The position numbers were made by a program, and so were the translations under genes. The notes beneath the pieces are model-generated. The model was not told the DNA's origin. It made no database searches and was given only the letters and a program-made list of their open reading frames with translations. 31,433 nt of DNA, from IMG/VR virus record IMGVR_UViG_3300035034_000542, positions 1 to 31,433 of that record; one strand, 5' to 3'. Positions 6,335 through 15,794 of this stretch are shown piece after piece; the stretch's first letter is position 1; each line of letters starts with the position of its first letter. Origin of the DNA: a virus.

Positions 6335-7733
6335 GCATGAACTTGAAATATATCTAGAACTTTATAAGCGTAAAGAGTATGCTAATATACCTTTAGGCAA
6401 GTATTCAGATGGAGAATATTATTATCCTACTTTAAAACAATTAAAAGCCTTAGAATACCTAAATGATAATGTAACTACTTCAATTGGTTATGGAGGTTCA
6501 GCACGTAGCGGAAAATCATTACTAGAGTGTTTTGTTATAATATTTGATTGTTTGGCTTACGATGGTATTGCTTGGGGGTTAGCACGAAAAGAACTCACAA
6601 CGCTAAAAAGAACAGTATTACTAACCTTGTTTAAGACATTGGATTTTTACGGATTGAAAGTTGACGCCGATTTTACGTACAACCAACAATTAAACAAGGT
6701 TATTTTTAAAAACCTATCGGATGTATTTCTAATTGATACAGCCTACAAACCAACTGATCCATTAAATACACGCTTTGGGGGTTTTGAATTAACTAGAAGC
6801 TCTATTGACGAGTCAAACGAAACTAGCGAAAAGGTAATTACTAAACTATTTGAACGTACCGGATGGAGGTTAAACGATAAGTATAATCTAAAACGTAAGC
6901 AATTAGAAACTTTTAATCCCGATAAAAATCACGTGTATCCAAGATTTTATAAACCTTGGAAAGATAGAAACGAAACGCTAACAAAGAAGTTTGTAAACGC
7001 TTTGCCAACAGATAACCCGCATCCATCCGTTAAAGAATGGGTTGACGATATGTTATTAACAGCTGATGAACAAACGATACAAAGGCAAATTTATGGTAAC
7101 TTTGAGTACGATGACAACCCTTTAAGCCTGTTGCCAAACTATGACGATATTTGTGATATTTTCACAAACGATTTTATAAAAGGAAACGGACAAAGATATT
7201 TAAGCGCAGATATTGCGTACATGGGAGCGGATGTCTTTGTGATTACAATATGGAACGGCTTTGTAGTTGAAAAAGTTATTGCTATAGATAAAATTGATGA
7301 AACTGCAATAGGTAATAAATTAATTCTATTATCGCAAGAGTATAACGTGCCACACTCTAACATCGTTTATGATGCGGACGGATTGCGAAAGTTCACGGCA
7401 AACAGTTTAAAGAAATTAACAGCCGCCAAACCATTTACTAATAATGCTGCAGCAATAAAAGACAAGCAGTATTCTAATTTAAAAACGGAATGCGCATTTA
7501 AGTTGAAAGAGATTATTGAAAAGAAAATGTTATACATATCTTGCAAAGATTATTTCAAGCAAATTATGACAGATTTAGAAAGCGTTCGACGTGACCCTTT
7601 GAATGACGAAATGAAAATAAAATTAGAAAAGAAAAGTAAGCATCAAGACAGGACAGGAAAATCTCCAGATTTCTTTGACTCGCTTTTAATGCGTATGATT
7701 TTTGAAATTAAGAATACGGGGGGATGGGTTTAA
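6327..7733 (+). CDS. terL: Terminase large subunit
   Basis: A 468-aa packaging motor and nuclease. Walker A GGSARSGKS is at residues 56-64, with the arginine-containing variant common in phage terminases. The C-terminal RNase H-like nuclease has its three acidic positions visible: Asp295 in YLSADIAYMGAD, Asp349/Asp351 in VYDADGLR, and Asp448/Asp451 in DFFDSLLMRM. Length is normal for the family. It drives DNA into the prohead at the portal (18835-19875) and cuts the concatemer. It lies 8 bases inside TerS. Whether packaging is headful or cos cannot be told from the protein alone; the circular assembly fits headful packaging with circular permutation. Confidence 0.96.
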   Translation: MNRHELEIYLELYKRKEYANIPLGKYSDGEYYYPTLKQLKALEYLNDNVTTSIGYGGSARSGKSLLECFVIIFDCLAYDGIAWGLARKELTTLKRTVLLTLFKTLDFYGLKVDADFTYNQQLNKVIFKNLSDVFLIDTAYKPTDPLNTRFGGFELTRSSIDESNETSEKVITKLFERTGWRLNDKYNLKRKQLETFNPDKNHVYPRFYKPWKDRNETLTKKFVNALPTDNPHPSVKEWVDDMLLTADEQTIQRQIYGNFEYDDNPLSLLPNYDDICDIFTNDFIKGNGQRYLSADIAYMGADVFVITIWNGFVVEKVIAIDKIDETAIGNKLILLSQEYNVPHSNIVYDADGLRKFTANSLKKLTAAKPFTNNAAAIKDKQYSNLKTECAFKLKEIIEKKMLYISCKDYFKQIMTDLESVRRDPLNDEMKIKLEKKSKHQDRTGKSPDFFDSLLMRMIFEIKNTGGWV

Positions 7734-7749
7734 TTTAAAATAAAATATT

Positions 7750-7887
7750 ATGAAAACATTACTTACTATTTTGGCATCTATTGCTATAGGATTTTCCGCT
7801 ATCGTTTTTGTTAGCTGGCTTTTTTTAGTTGGTTTTAACCTAGTAAAAATTTACTACGATGCGTGGAAAGCTAACAAAAAACGATAG
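7750..7887 (+). CDS. Small membrane protein (45 aa)
   Basis: A 45-aa protein: MKTLLTILASIAIGFSAIVF followed by VSWLFLVGFNLVKIYYDAWK and a basic ANKKR end. One long or two closely spaced hydrophobic helices (residues about 3-34) with positive residues at the C-terminus indicate an inner-membrane peptide. The AAATATTATG context and position 16 bases after the terL stop support it. It overlaps the next gene by 29 bases. The role is unknown; it might be a small holin-like or superinfection-related peptide, but nothing here proves that. Confidence 0.65.
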   Translation: MKTLLTILASIAIGFSAIVFVSWLFLVGFNLVKIYYDAWKANKKR

Positions 7888-8338
7888 TTTTATTTCAAAG
7901 GGTTTAGTCATTGGCGTTAGTGTTGACGACATTATGGCTGAATTTAACGCCTTTGACTGGATGCAAATAAAAGAGGCAAACGAAACGGAATTACTGAATG
8001 ATTTCAAACGCCGAACGGGTTTTGAATCAAAAAATAACAAATTACGAAATTTAGCGTTTCGGTATAAATTTGAACAAGCGTTAAAAAACCTTTCTGCTTT
8101 GGTGGAGGAGGTTCACGCTTCTTATAATATTCCTGCAGCTAAAGGAATTAATAATGCTGAAATAAATAAATACTATTATTTGAAACTTTGGGCGGATAAA
8201 AAAGGTATAGCAATAAACTATAATGAAACGCAATACAATAAAAGAAAACTATTCAACTTTTATACAATTTTATTTGATATATTTGCAGACAAGCTAACGC
8301 ACTTTAACGCCTTTAACGCTCAAAAAGCAAAGAAATGA
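7859..8338 (+). CDS. Unknown protein of the packaging/tail region (159 aa)
   Basis: A 159-aa soluble, mostly helical protein. The stretch DWMQIKEANETELLNDFKRR and the C-terminal NETQYNKRKLFNFYTILFDI are amphipathic. No catalytic motif, signal peptide or membrane segment is seen and I do not recognise a family. It overlaps the preceding membrane peptide by 29 bases and the next gene by 4, so it belongs to the late operon between terL and the neck/tail genes. A structural or assembly role is likely from position only. Confidence 0.75.
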   Translation: MRGKLTKNDSFISKGLVIGVSVDDIMAEFNAFDWMQIKEANETELLNDFKRRTGFESKNNKLRNLAFRYKFEQALKNLSALVEEVHASYNIPAAKGINNAEINKYYYLKLWADKKGIAINYNETQYNKRKLFNFYTILFDIFADKLTHFNAFNAQKAKK

Positions 8339-8814
8339 TATTACAACCGATAAATAACGATTGGGTTTGTCCTGCTTCAAATGCGGATATAAACGACGTA
8401 CTAAAAAATATCTTCGAGTTTAACAATATCAATTTCATACAGACCGACATAGCAGGGGCTTCAATTGATACAGACCCTTATTCTTTTTTTGCAGTTAATA
8501 GGGTTTTACTTTTTAGACCTGTTGTATTGAATCAGGTTAACAGATACAGCAACGCAAGTTACGAATGTTTACTAACCATAGCTAGGGCAGTTAGTCCATC
8601 TTTAGAAGTGGAAACAGGAAGCGTAGACGGTCAATTTGATACGATTACAAAGGAATTTTTAAACATAGCTTTTTTAAATACTTTGCGCTCCTATTTCAAA
8701 TGTTGTGGTTATGAGGTTGCAATATCGCAAGTTAGACCTATTTGGAATAGTACGAGTGCGGTTAAAAGTGTAAACCATAGCGGCGTAGAAATTAATTTAA
8801 CAGTTGAAATATGA
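8335..8814 (+). CDS. Putative neck or tail-terminator protein
   Basis: A 159-aa protein with an alpha/beta pattern. The C-terminal strand SGVEINLTVEI and the middle segment (NRYSNASYECLLTIARAVSP) resemble small tail-completion/neck proteins that form a ring on the tail top. Such genes usually sit beside a gp10-like gene, as here. This is a weak structural guess: no signature motif is present. It starts inside the previous gene (ATGATA at 8335) and overlaps the next by 4 bases. Confidence 0.45.
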   Translation: MILQPINNDWVCPASNADINDVLKNIFEFNNINFIQTDIAGASIDTDPYSFFAVNRVLLFRPVVLNQVNRYSNASYECLLTIARAVSPSLEVETGSVDGQFDTITKEFLNIAFLNTLRSYFKCCGYEVAISQVRPIWNSTSAVKSVNHSGVEINLTVEI

Positions 8815-9254
8815 CAACCGATGAAGCTATTCAAACCGTTATAATTGAGAAGCTAAAAGGCTTAATCATAGAGAATGATATGGTAGCCACTAGAGCACTT
8901 TTAAATTCAGTTAGGTACGAAAAAAACGAAAGTTTTAATCAATTGAGTTATGATATAATTGCACTAGATTACATTGTAGGCTTGAATGATGGAATAGGAC
9001 CAGGAGAAACTCCCTATCCAACAATTGAAAATATACAGAAATGGATTAACGCAAAAGGATTGGACTTAAATGCGTATGCAGTTAGAAACTCAATTATAAC
9101 CAACGGTACAAGTTGGTATAAAATAGGCGGTTCGGACATTGTAACTGAAAGTATAAATGCTGAAAAATTTAATGAAGTAATCCGGCTGTCGATGCCAGAT
9201 ATAAAAAATAAAATAACGAATACATGGCAATTACTTTTCAAAAACAACCGTTAA
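8811..9254 (+). CDS. Putative HK97 gp10-like head-tail joining protein
   Basis: A 147-aa protein. The segment PYPTIENIQKWINAKGLDLN followed by AYAVRNSIITNGTSWYK matches the pattern (I-x-x-W-x-x-x-KG, then AxAVRxxIxxxGT) that I associate with gp10-like/virion-morphogenesis proteins acting between head and tail. The N-terminal helices (residues 1-50) are consistent. It overlaps the following structural gene by 31 bases. Confidence in the family is moderate; a position in the neck/tail module agrees with it. Confidence 0.5.
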   Translation: MTTDEAIQTVIIEKLKGLIIENDMVATRALLNSVRYEKNESFNQLSYDIIALDYIVGLNDGIGPGETPYPTIENIQKWINAKGLDLNAYAVRNSIITNGTSWYKIGGSDIVTESINAEKFNEVIRLSMPDIKNKITNTWQLLFKNNR

Positions 9255-10354
9255 ACTTTTTTAACGTTAACGAGCCTGCAATATTTGAATTTACAAGTGA
9301 TGCAGATTTAGGCGTAAACCCTAACGATCGGGTTGCAGATTTGGAGCTCAAAAGTTTATGGACTCAAAGGCGTTATGTAATTAAAAACATTTTGCCAAAC
9401 TTCTATACTGGAGTTTTTCGAGTGGATGTACAAGGTTACATTAAGAGTTTGATGTTAGATAATTTCGAATATCGTTTTGAAAATCCAAACCAAGCTTTTA
9501 GTATTGAATCATTTAGTATTGGCGTGGATGTAAGACCAGAAAGCGCAACCGATGTTTTCGATGCGGCTTTTGTTTTTGATAGTGGATACATTTTCGACGA
9601 AAGTTTTATTTTTGCAAATAGCGTTCCAAACGACCCGAATATAAACACGTCTTATTTTCCACAAATTGGAATTACTCAAGTATCGGAAAAGGTACAAATA
9701 CAAAAAGACCCTACCAAAATGACTATTTTAGCACCTACTTATTTAGAATTTGCTGAAGGCTTTAATCAAACTGTTAGTGTGTTTTCTGCAGGGCTTGGTT
9801 TATCGGATAAGTTTCTAACAGTAAACGGGAGTAACAGTCCTATTGCAATAGGGGAGGGCGTGCGTTTGGCAACGATTACAGATGCACAAATAGAGCAAAT
9901 GTACTTACCTACGCTAATGACAACATCGTTTAACAATCCACAAATACCAATTTACGGAATTAAATATAAAGCTTCTGAATGCGAGGATACTCTACAATTC
10001 AGATTTTATACTTCATTTGCAGGTTACTGCTATTTTTACACACCTAAAGAAGCGTTAACGGCTGGGCGTAATAAGTCCGATGCGATTAATAACGCATTTT
10101 ATAACCAACAAGACGGACGTAGTTCAGAGGTTCAAAGGACAGTAGATTATACGGAATCTTTAGCACTTTCAGGAAGTAAGCCGTTAGAGCTGCAGGAACT
10201 TTTTAAAGAGTTATTGCGTTCTCCAAAAGTAGAAATATTACTCCCTAGAGGTTTTACGGAATTTAAAGTAACCGGACAGTTAAATGTTAGAAAGTTTGAC
10301 TTTGAATACACGTTAAATGTGAATATTGCTAATGTTAATCAAATGAGTTTATAA
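9224..10354 (+). CDS. Putative tail/baseplate structural protein (376 aa)
   Basis: A 376-aa beta-rich protein without signal peptide or membrane segment. The N-terminus (ITFQKQPLNFFNVNEPAIFE) and C-terminus (FDFEYTLNVNIANVNQMSL) both look like beta-sandwich edges. It has a Cys pair near SECEDTLQFRFYTSFAGYCY. I do not recognise a named family. Its place before a 771-aa structural protein and the tape measure suggests a tail-tip, baseplate or adhesin component. The start ATG 9224 lies 31 bases inside the previous gene, and its stop overlaps the next start (TAATG). Confidence 0.6.
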   Translation: MAITFQKQPLNFFNVNEPAIFEFTSDADLGVNPNDRVADLELKSLWTQRRYVIKNILPNFYTGVFRVDVQGYIKSLMLDNFEYRFENPNQAFSIESFSIGVDVRPESATDVFDAAFVFDSGYIFDESFIFANSVPNDPNINTSYFPQIGITQVSEKVQIQKDPTKMTILAPTYLEFAEGFNQTVSVFSAGLGLSDKFLTVNGSNSPIAIGEGVRLATITDAQIEQMYLPTLMTTSFNNPQIPIYGIKYKASECEDTLQFRFYTSFAGYCYFYTPKEALTAGRNKSDAINNAFYNQQDGRSSEVQRTVDYTESLALSGSKPLELQELFKELLRSPKVEILLPRGFTEFKVTGQLNVRKFDFEYTLNVNIANVNQMSL

Positions 10355-12669
10355 TGATAGAGCTATTTAGACAGGGTTTTAGGTTAGATGTGGATAGCAC
10401 GCAATTGGTTACTTTTAAAAAGGCTATTAATTTAAACGGAATACAAGGTAGCTACAGCTACTCGAACACGTTCCCTATTGACTTGACTGCAAATAACAGA
10501 AAGTTGTTAGATTTGCCAGATTTGCCAAGTGCGAAGATTAACACGCTTCGAAATGGTTATGAATTTGACATAGTATTAAACGGTTCTATTCACTTAAAAA
10601 ATCAAATTGTAAAAATCACAAAAGAAAGCAAAGGTAAAGCAGATATTTACGTTTTATATTCCGATAGTTCAATAGTGGTAAGGTTAAAAAACCTGCTAAT
10701 TAACACCGTTTTAAAAGACCGTGAATACAGAAAAACATATCAGGAATTTGTGGATAGGTCGTTAGAAATATCTACAGAAACAAACCCTAACTTTGCGGTG
10801 GCTTACGTAGAGACACAATCTAAAACAGGACAGTATGTAATTGAAGAGATGCCAGAGCTTGTGCGCTTACAATTTCTAATCACTAAAATGTTATCGGATA
10901 TTGGTTACACTTTGGGCGGCGATTTTATAGATGCAGGAACACCAATTGAAAATTATTATATTTCTCCAAACGCTGGAATATATCAAATTAACGTAGGTGG
11001 TGCATCCGTTCGGGGTTTTGCTCCAAACTTTGAAAAGAGTCTAAACGCTTTTGATTTACTGAATCAAACTTTAGCATATTTTAACTGTTATGCCACAATT
11101 AACGATACTGAAAAAACTATCTTAATAAACAGATGGACTAATTTAGGCAACTACAAAACTAATTTTAAGGATTACTCAAAGTATTTTGTAGACTATCAGG
11201 ATTTCACTTTTCAAAGTAGATTAGCCAAAGTTAATGATTTGACTTATTCAGAAAGTGAAAATACATTTAATTCTTTTTTTACGAACCCATTAAGCAGCGA
11301 AACAAAAGCCACTTATTTAGCGAGTAAATTTGGATCTGGTGGCACGCAATTATTTGACGACAGCGATTTATTAGACGATGGTACTATTCCGTTAAGATTA
11401 GCGAACGAAGAGGGAGAAACTTCAGCAATAAGAATTTATAAATTAGGAACTTTTGGATTAGTGAATAATACCATATTTGAAAAAGGTATAGGTCAATCGC
11501 CTGCTTTAGCGTACAAAGCGCAAAGCGTACCGATGCGAGTAGTTTACGACGAATTTCATAAAGACTATACCGATTTTATTTTGACGCCTTTAATACAGAA
11601 TTTGGAATTTAAATATGATGCTATTTTAGCCACTGATTTTGATTTGTCAAAAGTATTTTACATAGAGCAACAGGCGGCTTATTGGATACCTTTAGAGATT
11701 AGCTTTTCTACAAAAAAGGATAAAATAAATATACGTGCGATGCTTATTAAAGCAAGAAAGGTTGTTAGTCCTACACTTAATAATTTTAATTCCGTATTAT
11801 TAGACTTCAAGCAAAAAGTAATTTTTACAAAGGATTTCTTATTATCGATGTATCCGTTCCCTAGTCCTAATCAGTACCCTTGGGAGGTTGTAATTTTCAA
11901 AAGCTACGATCAAAATAAAAACAGATTATTTATAAATGATGTTTTAGTACCTGCAAACTCTTTGCCGCAAGCATTTAGTATTGCTGCATTGCTGGATAAT
12001 TCAATAGTATTAGAGTCTAATGATGACAATGAAAGCAACCCTAACACTTTGACTGATGCCCTATTAATACAGGCTAGTGATACAAACGGGGGAGTTTCAA
12101 ATGAGGCTTATATTACTTTAAAACATACAGGGGTCGCAAAATTAGAAAGTAACTTTTTGCAAATTACAGATTTTGAATTTATTAAAACGGGTGGCTCTCC
12201 TAGCACACTTCAAGCAATGCCATTTAATTATGTGGTTGGTTTAAGACCTAATATAAATAATACGGTAACGAGTGCCGTTCCTGTATTACATGGAGAAATT
12301 TCAAACCCACCGTCTACATTTAATTTAATAGATGCAACTCAAAATTACACTAATTTAAAATTAGAAATTGAAGCGTTTAATATTACAATAGAGCAAACTT
12401 CTATTTTAACACTTCCTAGAACAGATTATAAAGTTTTGATGTTAGTAAATAACACGCTCACTACTTTAGCGAGCGGAACAGTAGAACAAATAGGCGTTGC
12501 AGTAGTTCAAATACCTTATATTTTAAGGCAACTTGGAAGCGTACAATCAGGTACAAAAATTAAAGTATATTTTAGATTTGATTATACAGCCGCACCGTTT
12601 AGTAACAGAACATCAATAGTAACATTTAAAGAAGTAGCAGTAAAATTCACAACCACCGTAACAGTATAA
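10354..12669 (+). CDS. Large tail/baseplate structural protein (771 aa)
   Basis: A 771-aa protein with a beta-rich composition throughout. The N-terminus (IELFRQGFRLDVDSTQLVTF, then the GSYSYSNTFPIDLTANNRKLL segment) resembles the start of large tail-tip proteins in Bacteroidetes phages that begin with a beta-sandwich fused to further domains. The region about 220-300 has a helix-strand pattern (NAFDLLNQTLAYFNCYATIN) suggestive of a hub domain. No enzymatic motif is recognised. It directly follows the previous gene (TAATG) and precedes the tape measure by 2 bases, so it is probably virion-located at the tail end. Confidence 0.65.
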   Translation: MIELFRQGFRLDVDSTQLVTFKKAINLNGIQGSYSYSNTFPIDLTANNRKLLDLPDLPSAKINTLRNGYEFDIVLNGSIHLKNQIVKITKESKGKADIYVLYSDSSIVVRLKNLLINTVLKDREYRKTYQEFVDRSLEISTETNPNFAVAYVETQSKTGQYVIEEMPELVRLQFLITKMLSDIGYTLGGDFIDAGTPIENYYISPNAGIYQINVGGASVRGFAPNFEKSLNAFDLLNQTLAYFNCYATINDTEKTILINRWTNLGNYKTNFKDYSKYFVDYQDFTFQSRLAKVNDLTYSESENTFNSFFTNPLSSETKATYLASKFGSGGTQLFDDSDLLDDGTIPLRLANEEGETSAIRIYKLGTFGLVNNTIFEKGIGQSPALAYKAQSVPMRVVYDEFHKDYTDFILTPLIQNLEFKYDAILATDFDLSKVFYIEQQAAYWIPLEISFSTKKDKINIRAMLIKARKVVSPTLNNFNSVLLDFKQKVIFTKDFLLSMYPFPSPNQYPWEVVIFKSYDQNKNRLFINDVLVPANSLPQAFSIAALLDNSIVLESNDDNESNPNTLTDALLIQASDTNGGVSNEAYITLKHTGVAKLESNFLQITDFEFIKTGGSPSTLQAMPFNYVVGLRPNINNTVTSAVPVLHGEISNPPSTFNLIDATQNYTNLKLEIEAFNITIEQTSILTLPRTDYKVLMLVNNTLTTLASGTVEQIGVAVVQIPYILRQLGSVQSGTKIKVYFRFDYTAAPFSNRTSIVTFKEVAVKFTTTVTV

Positions 12670-12671
12670 AA

Positions 12672-15506
12672 ATGGCAGAAGAAATAATAATAGGGAAATT
12701 AATCCTAGACAATTCAGATTTAGATAGAGCTTTAATCGACTCGAAAAAAGCAGTTATAGAATTAGAAAACGAGCAAAAGAATTTAAAAAAAACAACGGAT
12801 AATCTATCCAATGCAACAGAAGAGCAATTAAAAACTTTCATAGCAAATGAAGCTAAAATAAAAAGCGCACGTAGTGAATATTCCGCAAACCAAAAGACAG
12901 TTTTAGAACTCACGAAAGCGCAAACTGGACTAGATGCGTCTTTAGTTCAGAACATTAAAACGCAAGAACAAGCCGCTGCAAATACCAGGGACTTAATAGC
13001 TGCACGAAAGCAAATTGATACTACAACAGTCGATGGAGCAAAAGCAATTACAGATATTAACGCAAAAATAGAATCTAATAACAAGCTGATAAAAGACAGT
13101 AGTTCCGCTCTAGAGCAGCAAAAGAGTAATGTAGGTAACTATCCGCAAGTTATGGGCGCGGTTAGCTCCTCGTTTAGTGGTGCAACTACTCAAATAATTG
13201 GATTTGGACAACAAGGAAAAGCGGTTATAGGAGAATTAACTGGTACAATCGGTAATTTCAGAGCAGCGCAAGAAGCAAGTAAAACCGCATCGCAAACTTT
13301 AGCAACCGCACAAGCGGCGCAAAACATAGCAACGCAAGCCGCAACAGTTGCAGAAACACAAAGGACGTTAATCGGTTTTCAATATGCAGCAGGAAAAGCA
13401 ACGCAAACAGAAGTTGAAGCCGCTAACACAACAGCAACAGCAGCCAACGCAACAGCAACAGCGGCGCAAGCAACAGTACAAACAGCCGCAACCGCTGCAA
13501 CAGTAACCGGTACAATTGCTACTAGAGCTTTAAGTATGGCGATGTTAGCAATTCCTTTAGTGGCTATTTTGGCTTTAATAGTCCCTTTGATTTCATTTCT
13601 TACCTCCACGCAGGAGGGAATGGATAAAATAACAGCCGTAACACGTCCGCTTACTGCAATATTCCAATCCTTTATTGGAGTACTGCAAAACGCTGGAAAA
13701 GCCTTGTTTGATACGTTTGCCAATCCAAAGCAGGCGTTAGAAGATTTTGCGGATTTCGTTAAGCAAAATTTAATAAATAGGTTCAAAGCTTTTGGCGTAA
13801 TACTACAGGGTATTATAGATTTAGATTTCAAAAAGGTAGCAAATGGAGTGGCGCAAGCAGGGACAGGAATTGAAAATTTAAGCGATAAAGTAGCAGGAGC
13901 TGCAAAACAAACAGCGAAATTTTTAGCGGATGCAGCGGCTCGAGGTGCGGCTTTAGATGCGCTAGAGAAAAAACTAGAAAAAACTAGAATTACTAATATT
14001 TTATTGTTAGGAAAAGCAACCGAAGAAATTAAGGCGCAAAATAGAATCGCAGAAGATTTAACGAAAAGCAATAAGGAGCGTGAAGCCGCAACTTTAAAAT
14101 CTATAGTGGCCGCAAAAGAAATTAATAGGCTAAAAAATCTAGAACTAGATATTGAAATAGAAATACTAAAAAATAAGCAGTCTAGAAATGATACGTCAAG
14201 AGCAGAAGAGGCGGAACTTAACCAATTATTGGCAAAGAAAAACGAAAATAATGCAGGGCTTTTAGAATTGGAAACAACGCAAACTAATAAGCTGAATAGT
14301 ATTAGAAAAGACACGCAAACCAAAGCAGCAACAGCCGCAAAGGAAGCGACCGATTTAGCAAATAAAGAAGCGAGAAATAGAATTGATATTTTAAAAACAG
14401 AAGCCGCAAATAGTAATTTAACAGCCGATCAAAAAGTCGCAAATGCTAAAAAAGTTTTTGAATTAGAAAATGCTTTAGCAAGTAAAACCACAACAGGAAG
14501 CGACCGAACCAAAGCGCAATTACAAATTAGACAAGAATTGTCTAGTCAAATTTTGTCAATTGCAGAGGAGCAAATTGAAAAGGAATTACAAGCGCAAAAG
14601 AAAGCATTTGCAGAAAATAAAAAAATTAACAAAGAGCAACTTGACGGGCTTGTTCAAAGTGCAAACGATTTGGCAAATGCGCAAGTACTTTTATTAGATA
14701 AACAATTATTAAGTGAACGCGCATATTCCGATGAAGTTTTAAAAATAAATGCAGGGAAAAATGAAAGCATCGCAATTGCAAATGCAGTATTTGATGAGGG
14801 GGAAAAAGTAAGGCTGCAAGTAAAAGCTACAAATGATAAAGCACTTGAAGACATTGCGTTTCAAATTAGACTGCAAGATATTACAGATAGGGACGCAACC
14901 GAGCAGGAAATTAAAACCGAACTTTTAGCCGCAAATTATGCACGTGATTTAGAAATGTTAGAAGCTTCTTTGGCTTCGCAAGAAATTAGTGAAGATGTTT
15001 ATAGAAATAAAAAAGCTTTAGCGGAAAAGAAATTTAACAGCGAAACGGTAAAGAATGATAAAATTTTAGTAGCTCAAAAAAACCAGTCAAATGTTAAAAT
15101 GGTGCAAGATGGAATTTCTGCACTACAAAGTCTATTTGGAGAAAGTAAAGCGTTATCTATTGCATCCGCTTTGGTCAATACTTATTTAGGAATCACGGCG
15201 GCTCTTAAAGCTCCAACATTAGCGGAGAGAATTGTGGGAATTACACTCGCAACAGCAACAGGATTTGCAGCCGTTAAGAACATTTTGAAAACAAATAAAA
15301 GCAGTAGCTCAATTGAGGGCGGCGGTTCTGCTCCAGTTACCACAACGGGTGCGGGGTCGTTTGTAAATAATTCACAAACCTCAACAATAGCAACAGTAAG
15401 CCAAGCACCCGTAGAAAATAGAACAATAGTTACGCCACCCGTTTTGGTTTTAGAAAGTTTTTTAGAAGTTCAGAACCAAGTAGCTATAAAAGTTTCGAGT
15501 GAATAG
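12672..15506 (+). CDS. Tail tape measure protein
   Basis: A 944-aa protein and the longest in the window. The N-terminal 115 residues are coiled coil (LDRALIDSKKAVIELENEQK and following). Residues about 170-280 are Ala/Thr/Gln-rich low complexity. A hydrophobic block at about 285-311 (AMLAIPLVAILALIVPLISF) is followed by more amphipathic helix, then long charged coiled coil to about residue 800. A Gly/Ser/Thr linker lies near 875. This is the usual build of tape measures, which set tail length and reach the host membrane. Its size implies a long, flexible tail, in line with a siphovirus. The antisense frame at 13379-14323 is only a shadow of the Ala-rich codons. Confidence 0.9.
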   Translation: MAEEIIIGKLILDNSDLDRALIDSKKAVIELENEQKNLKKTTDNLSNATEEQLKTFIANEAKIKSARSEYSANQKTVLELTKAQTGLDASLVQNIKTQEQAAANTRDLIAARKQIDTTTVDGAKAITDINAKIESNNKLIKDSSSALEQQKSNVGNYPQVMGAVSSSFSGATTQIIGFGQQGKAVIGELTGTIGNFRAAQEASKTASQTLATAQAAQNIATQAATVAETQRTLIGFQYAAGKATQTEVEAANTTATAANATATAAQATVQTAATAATVTGTIATRALSMAMLAIPLVAILALIVPLISFLTSTQEGMDKITAVTRPLTAIFQSFIGVLQNAGKALFDTFANPKQALEDFADFVKQNLINRFKAFGVILQGIIDLDFKKVANGVAQAGTGIENLSDKVAGAAKQTAKFLADAAARGAALDALEKKLEKTRITNILLLGKATEEIKAQNRIAEDLTKSNKEREAATLKSIVAAKEINRLKNLELDIEIEILKNKQSRNDTSRAEEAELNQLLAKKNENNAGLLELETTQTNKLNSIRKDTQTKAATAAKEATDLANKEARNRIDILKTEAANSNLTADQKVANAKKVFELENALASKTTTGSDRTKAQLQIRQELSSQILSIAEEQIEKELQAQKKAFAENKKINKEQLDGLVQSANDLANAQVLLLDKQLLSERAYSDEVLKINAGKNESIAIANAVFDEGEKVRLQVKATNDKALEDIAFQIRLQDITDRDATEQEIKTELLAANYARDLEMLEASLASQEISEDVYRNKKALAEKKFNSETVKNDKILVAQKNQSNVKMVQDGISALQSLFGESKALSIASALVNTYLGITAALKAPTLAERIVGITLATATGFAAVKNILKTNKSSSSIEGGGSAPVTTTGAGSFVNNSQTSTIATVSQAPVENRTIVTPPVLVLESFLEVQNQVAIKVSSE

Positions 15507-15548
15507 TAAAAAAACTATATATAAAACTTATAATTAGAAAAAATTATA

Positions 15549-15556
15549 TATATTTG
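15549..15556 (+). promoter_or_regulatory. Promoter -7 element 4 nt before a start codon
   Basis: TATATTTG lies in a very AT-rich gap (15507-15560) after the tape measure gene and ends exactly 4 nt before ATG 15561. It suggests a separate late promoter for the head module and a nearly leaderless transcript. Confidence 0.6.
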
Positions 15557-15560
15557 CTTT

Positions 15561-15794
15561 ATGATAGATTTTATCAATGCTTTAGCAAGTAGCATAACTG
15601 GCAAACATACAACTGAATCATTAAGACGTTCAAATATTTGCGCGCAATGTCCAGAGAAAAGTAAGAAATTTTACGCTGCCATTGTTAATGCTGAAATAAA
15701 AGATGTACAAGGTTATGCGTGCGATAGGTGCGCCTGTCCAATTGCTACAAAAGTATTTGCGAAAGATAAAAATGATATTTGCACAAAATGGTAG
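15561..15794 (+). CDS. Small Cys-rich putative zinc-binding protein
   Basis: A 77-aa protein with Cys in pairs: NICAQCPEK (CxxC), then ACDRCACPIATKVF (CxxCxC), and a last Cys in ICTKW. The pattern C-x2-C...C-x2-C-x-C...C-x2-W is one I associate with short proteins of Bacteroidetes phages located between tape measure and protease, of unknown function; zinc binding is inferred. It starts 4 nt behind a promoter element and overlaps the protease start by 7 bases. Confidence 0.75.
   Translation: MIDFINALASSITGKHTTESLRRSNICAQCPEKSKKFYAAIVNAEIKDVQGYACDRCACPIATKVFAKDKNDICTKW

Noticed and set aside
13379-14323. A 314-aa open frame on the minus strand
   Set aside because: It is the antisense shadow of the Ala/Thr/Lys-rich tape measure gene; its Ser/Ala/Phe-rich product shows no domain, and no promoter or start context is present.
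15779-15787. A TTG start for the ClpP-like protease
   Set aside because: It adds only three residues; ATG 15788 is adequate and overlaps the previous stop in the usual way.
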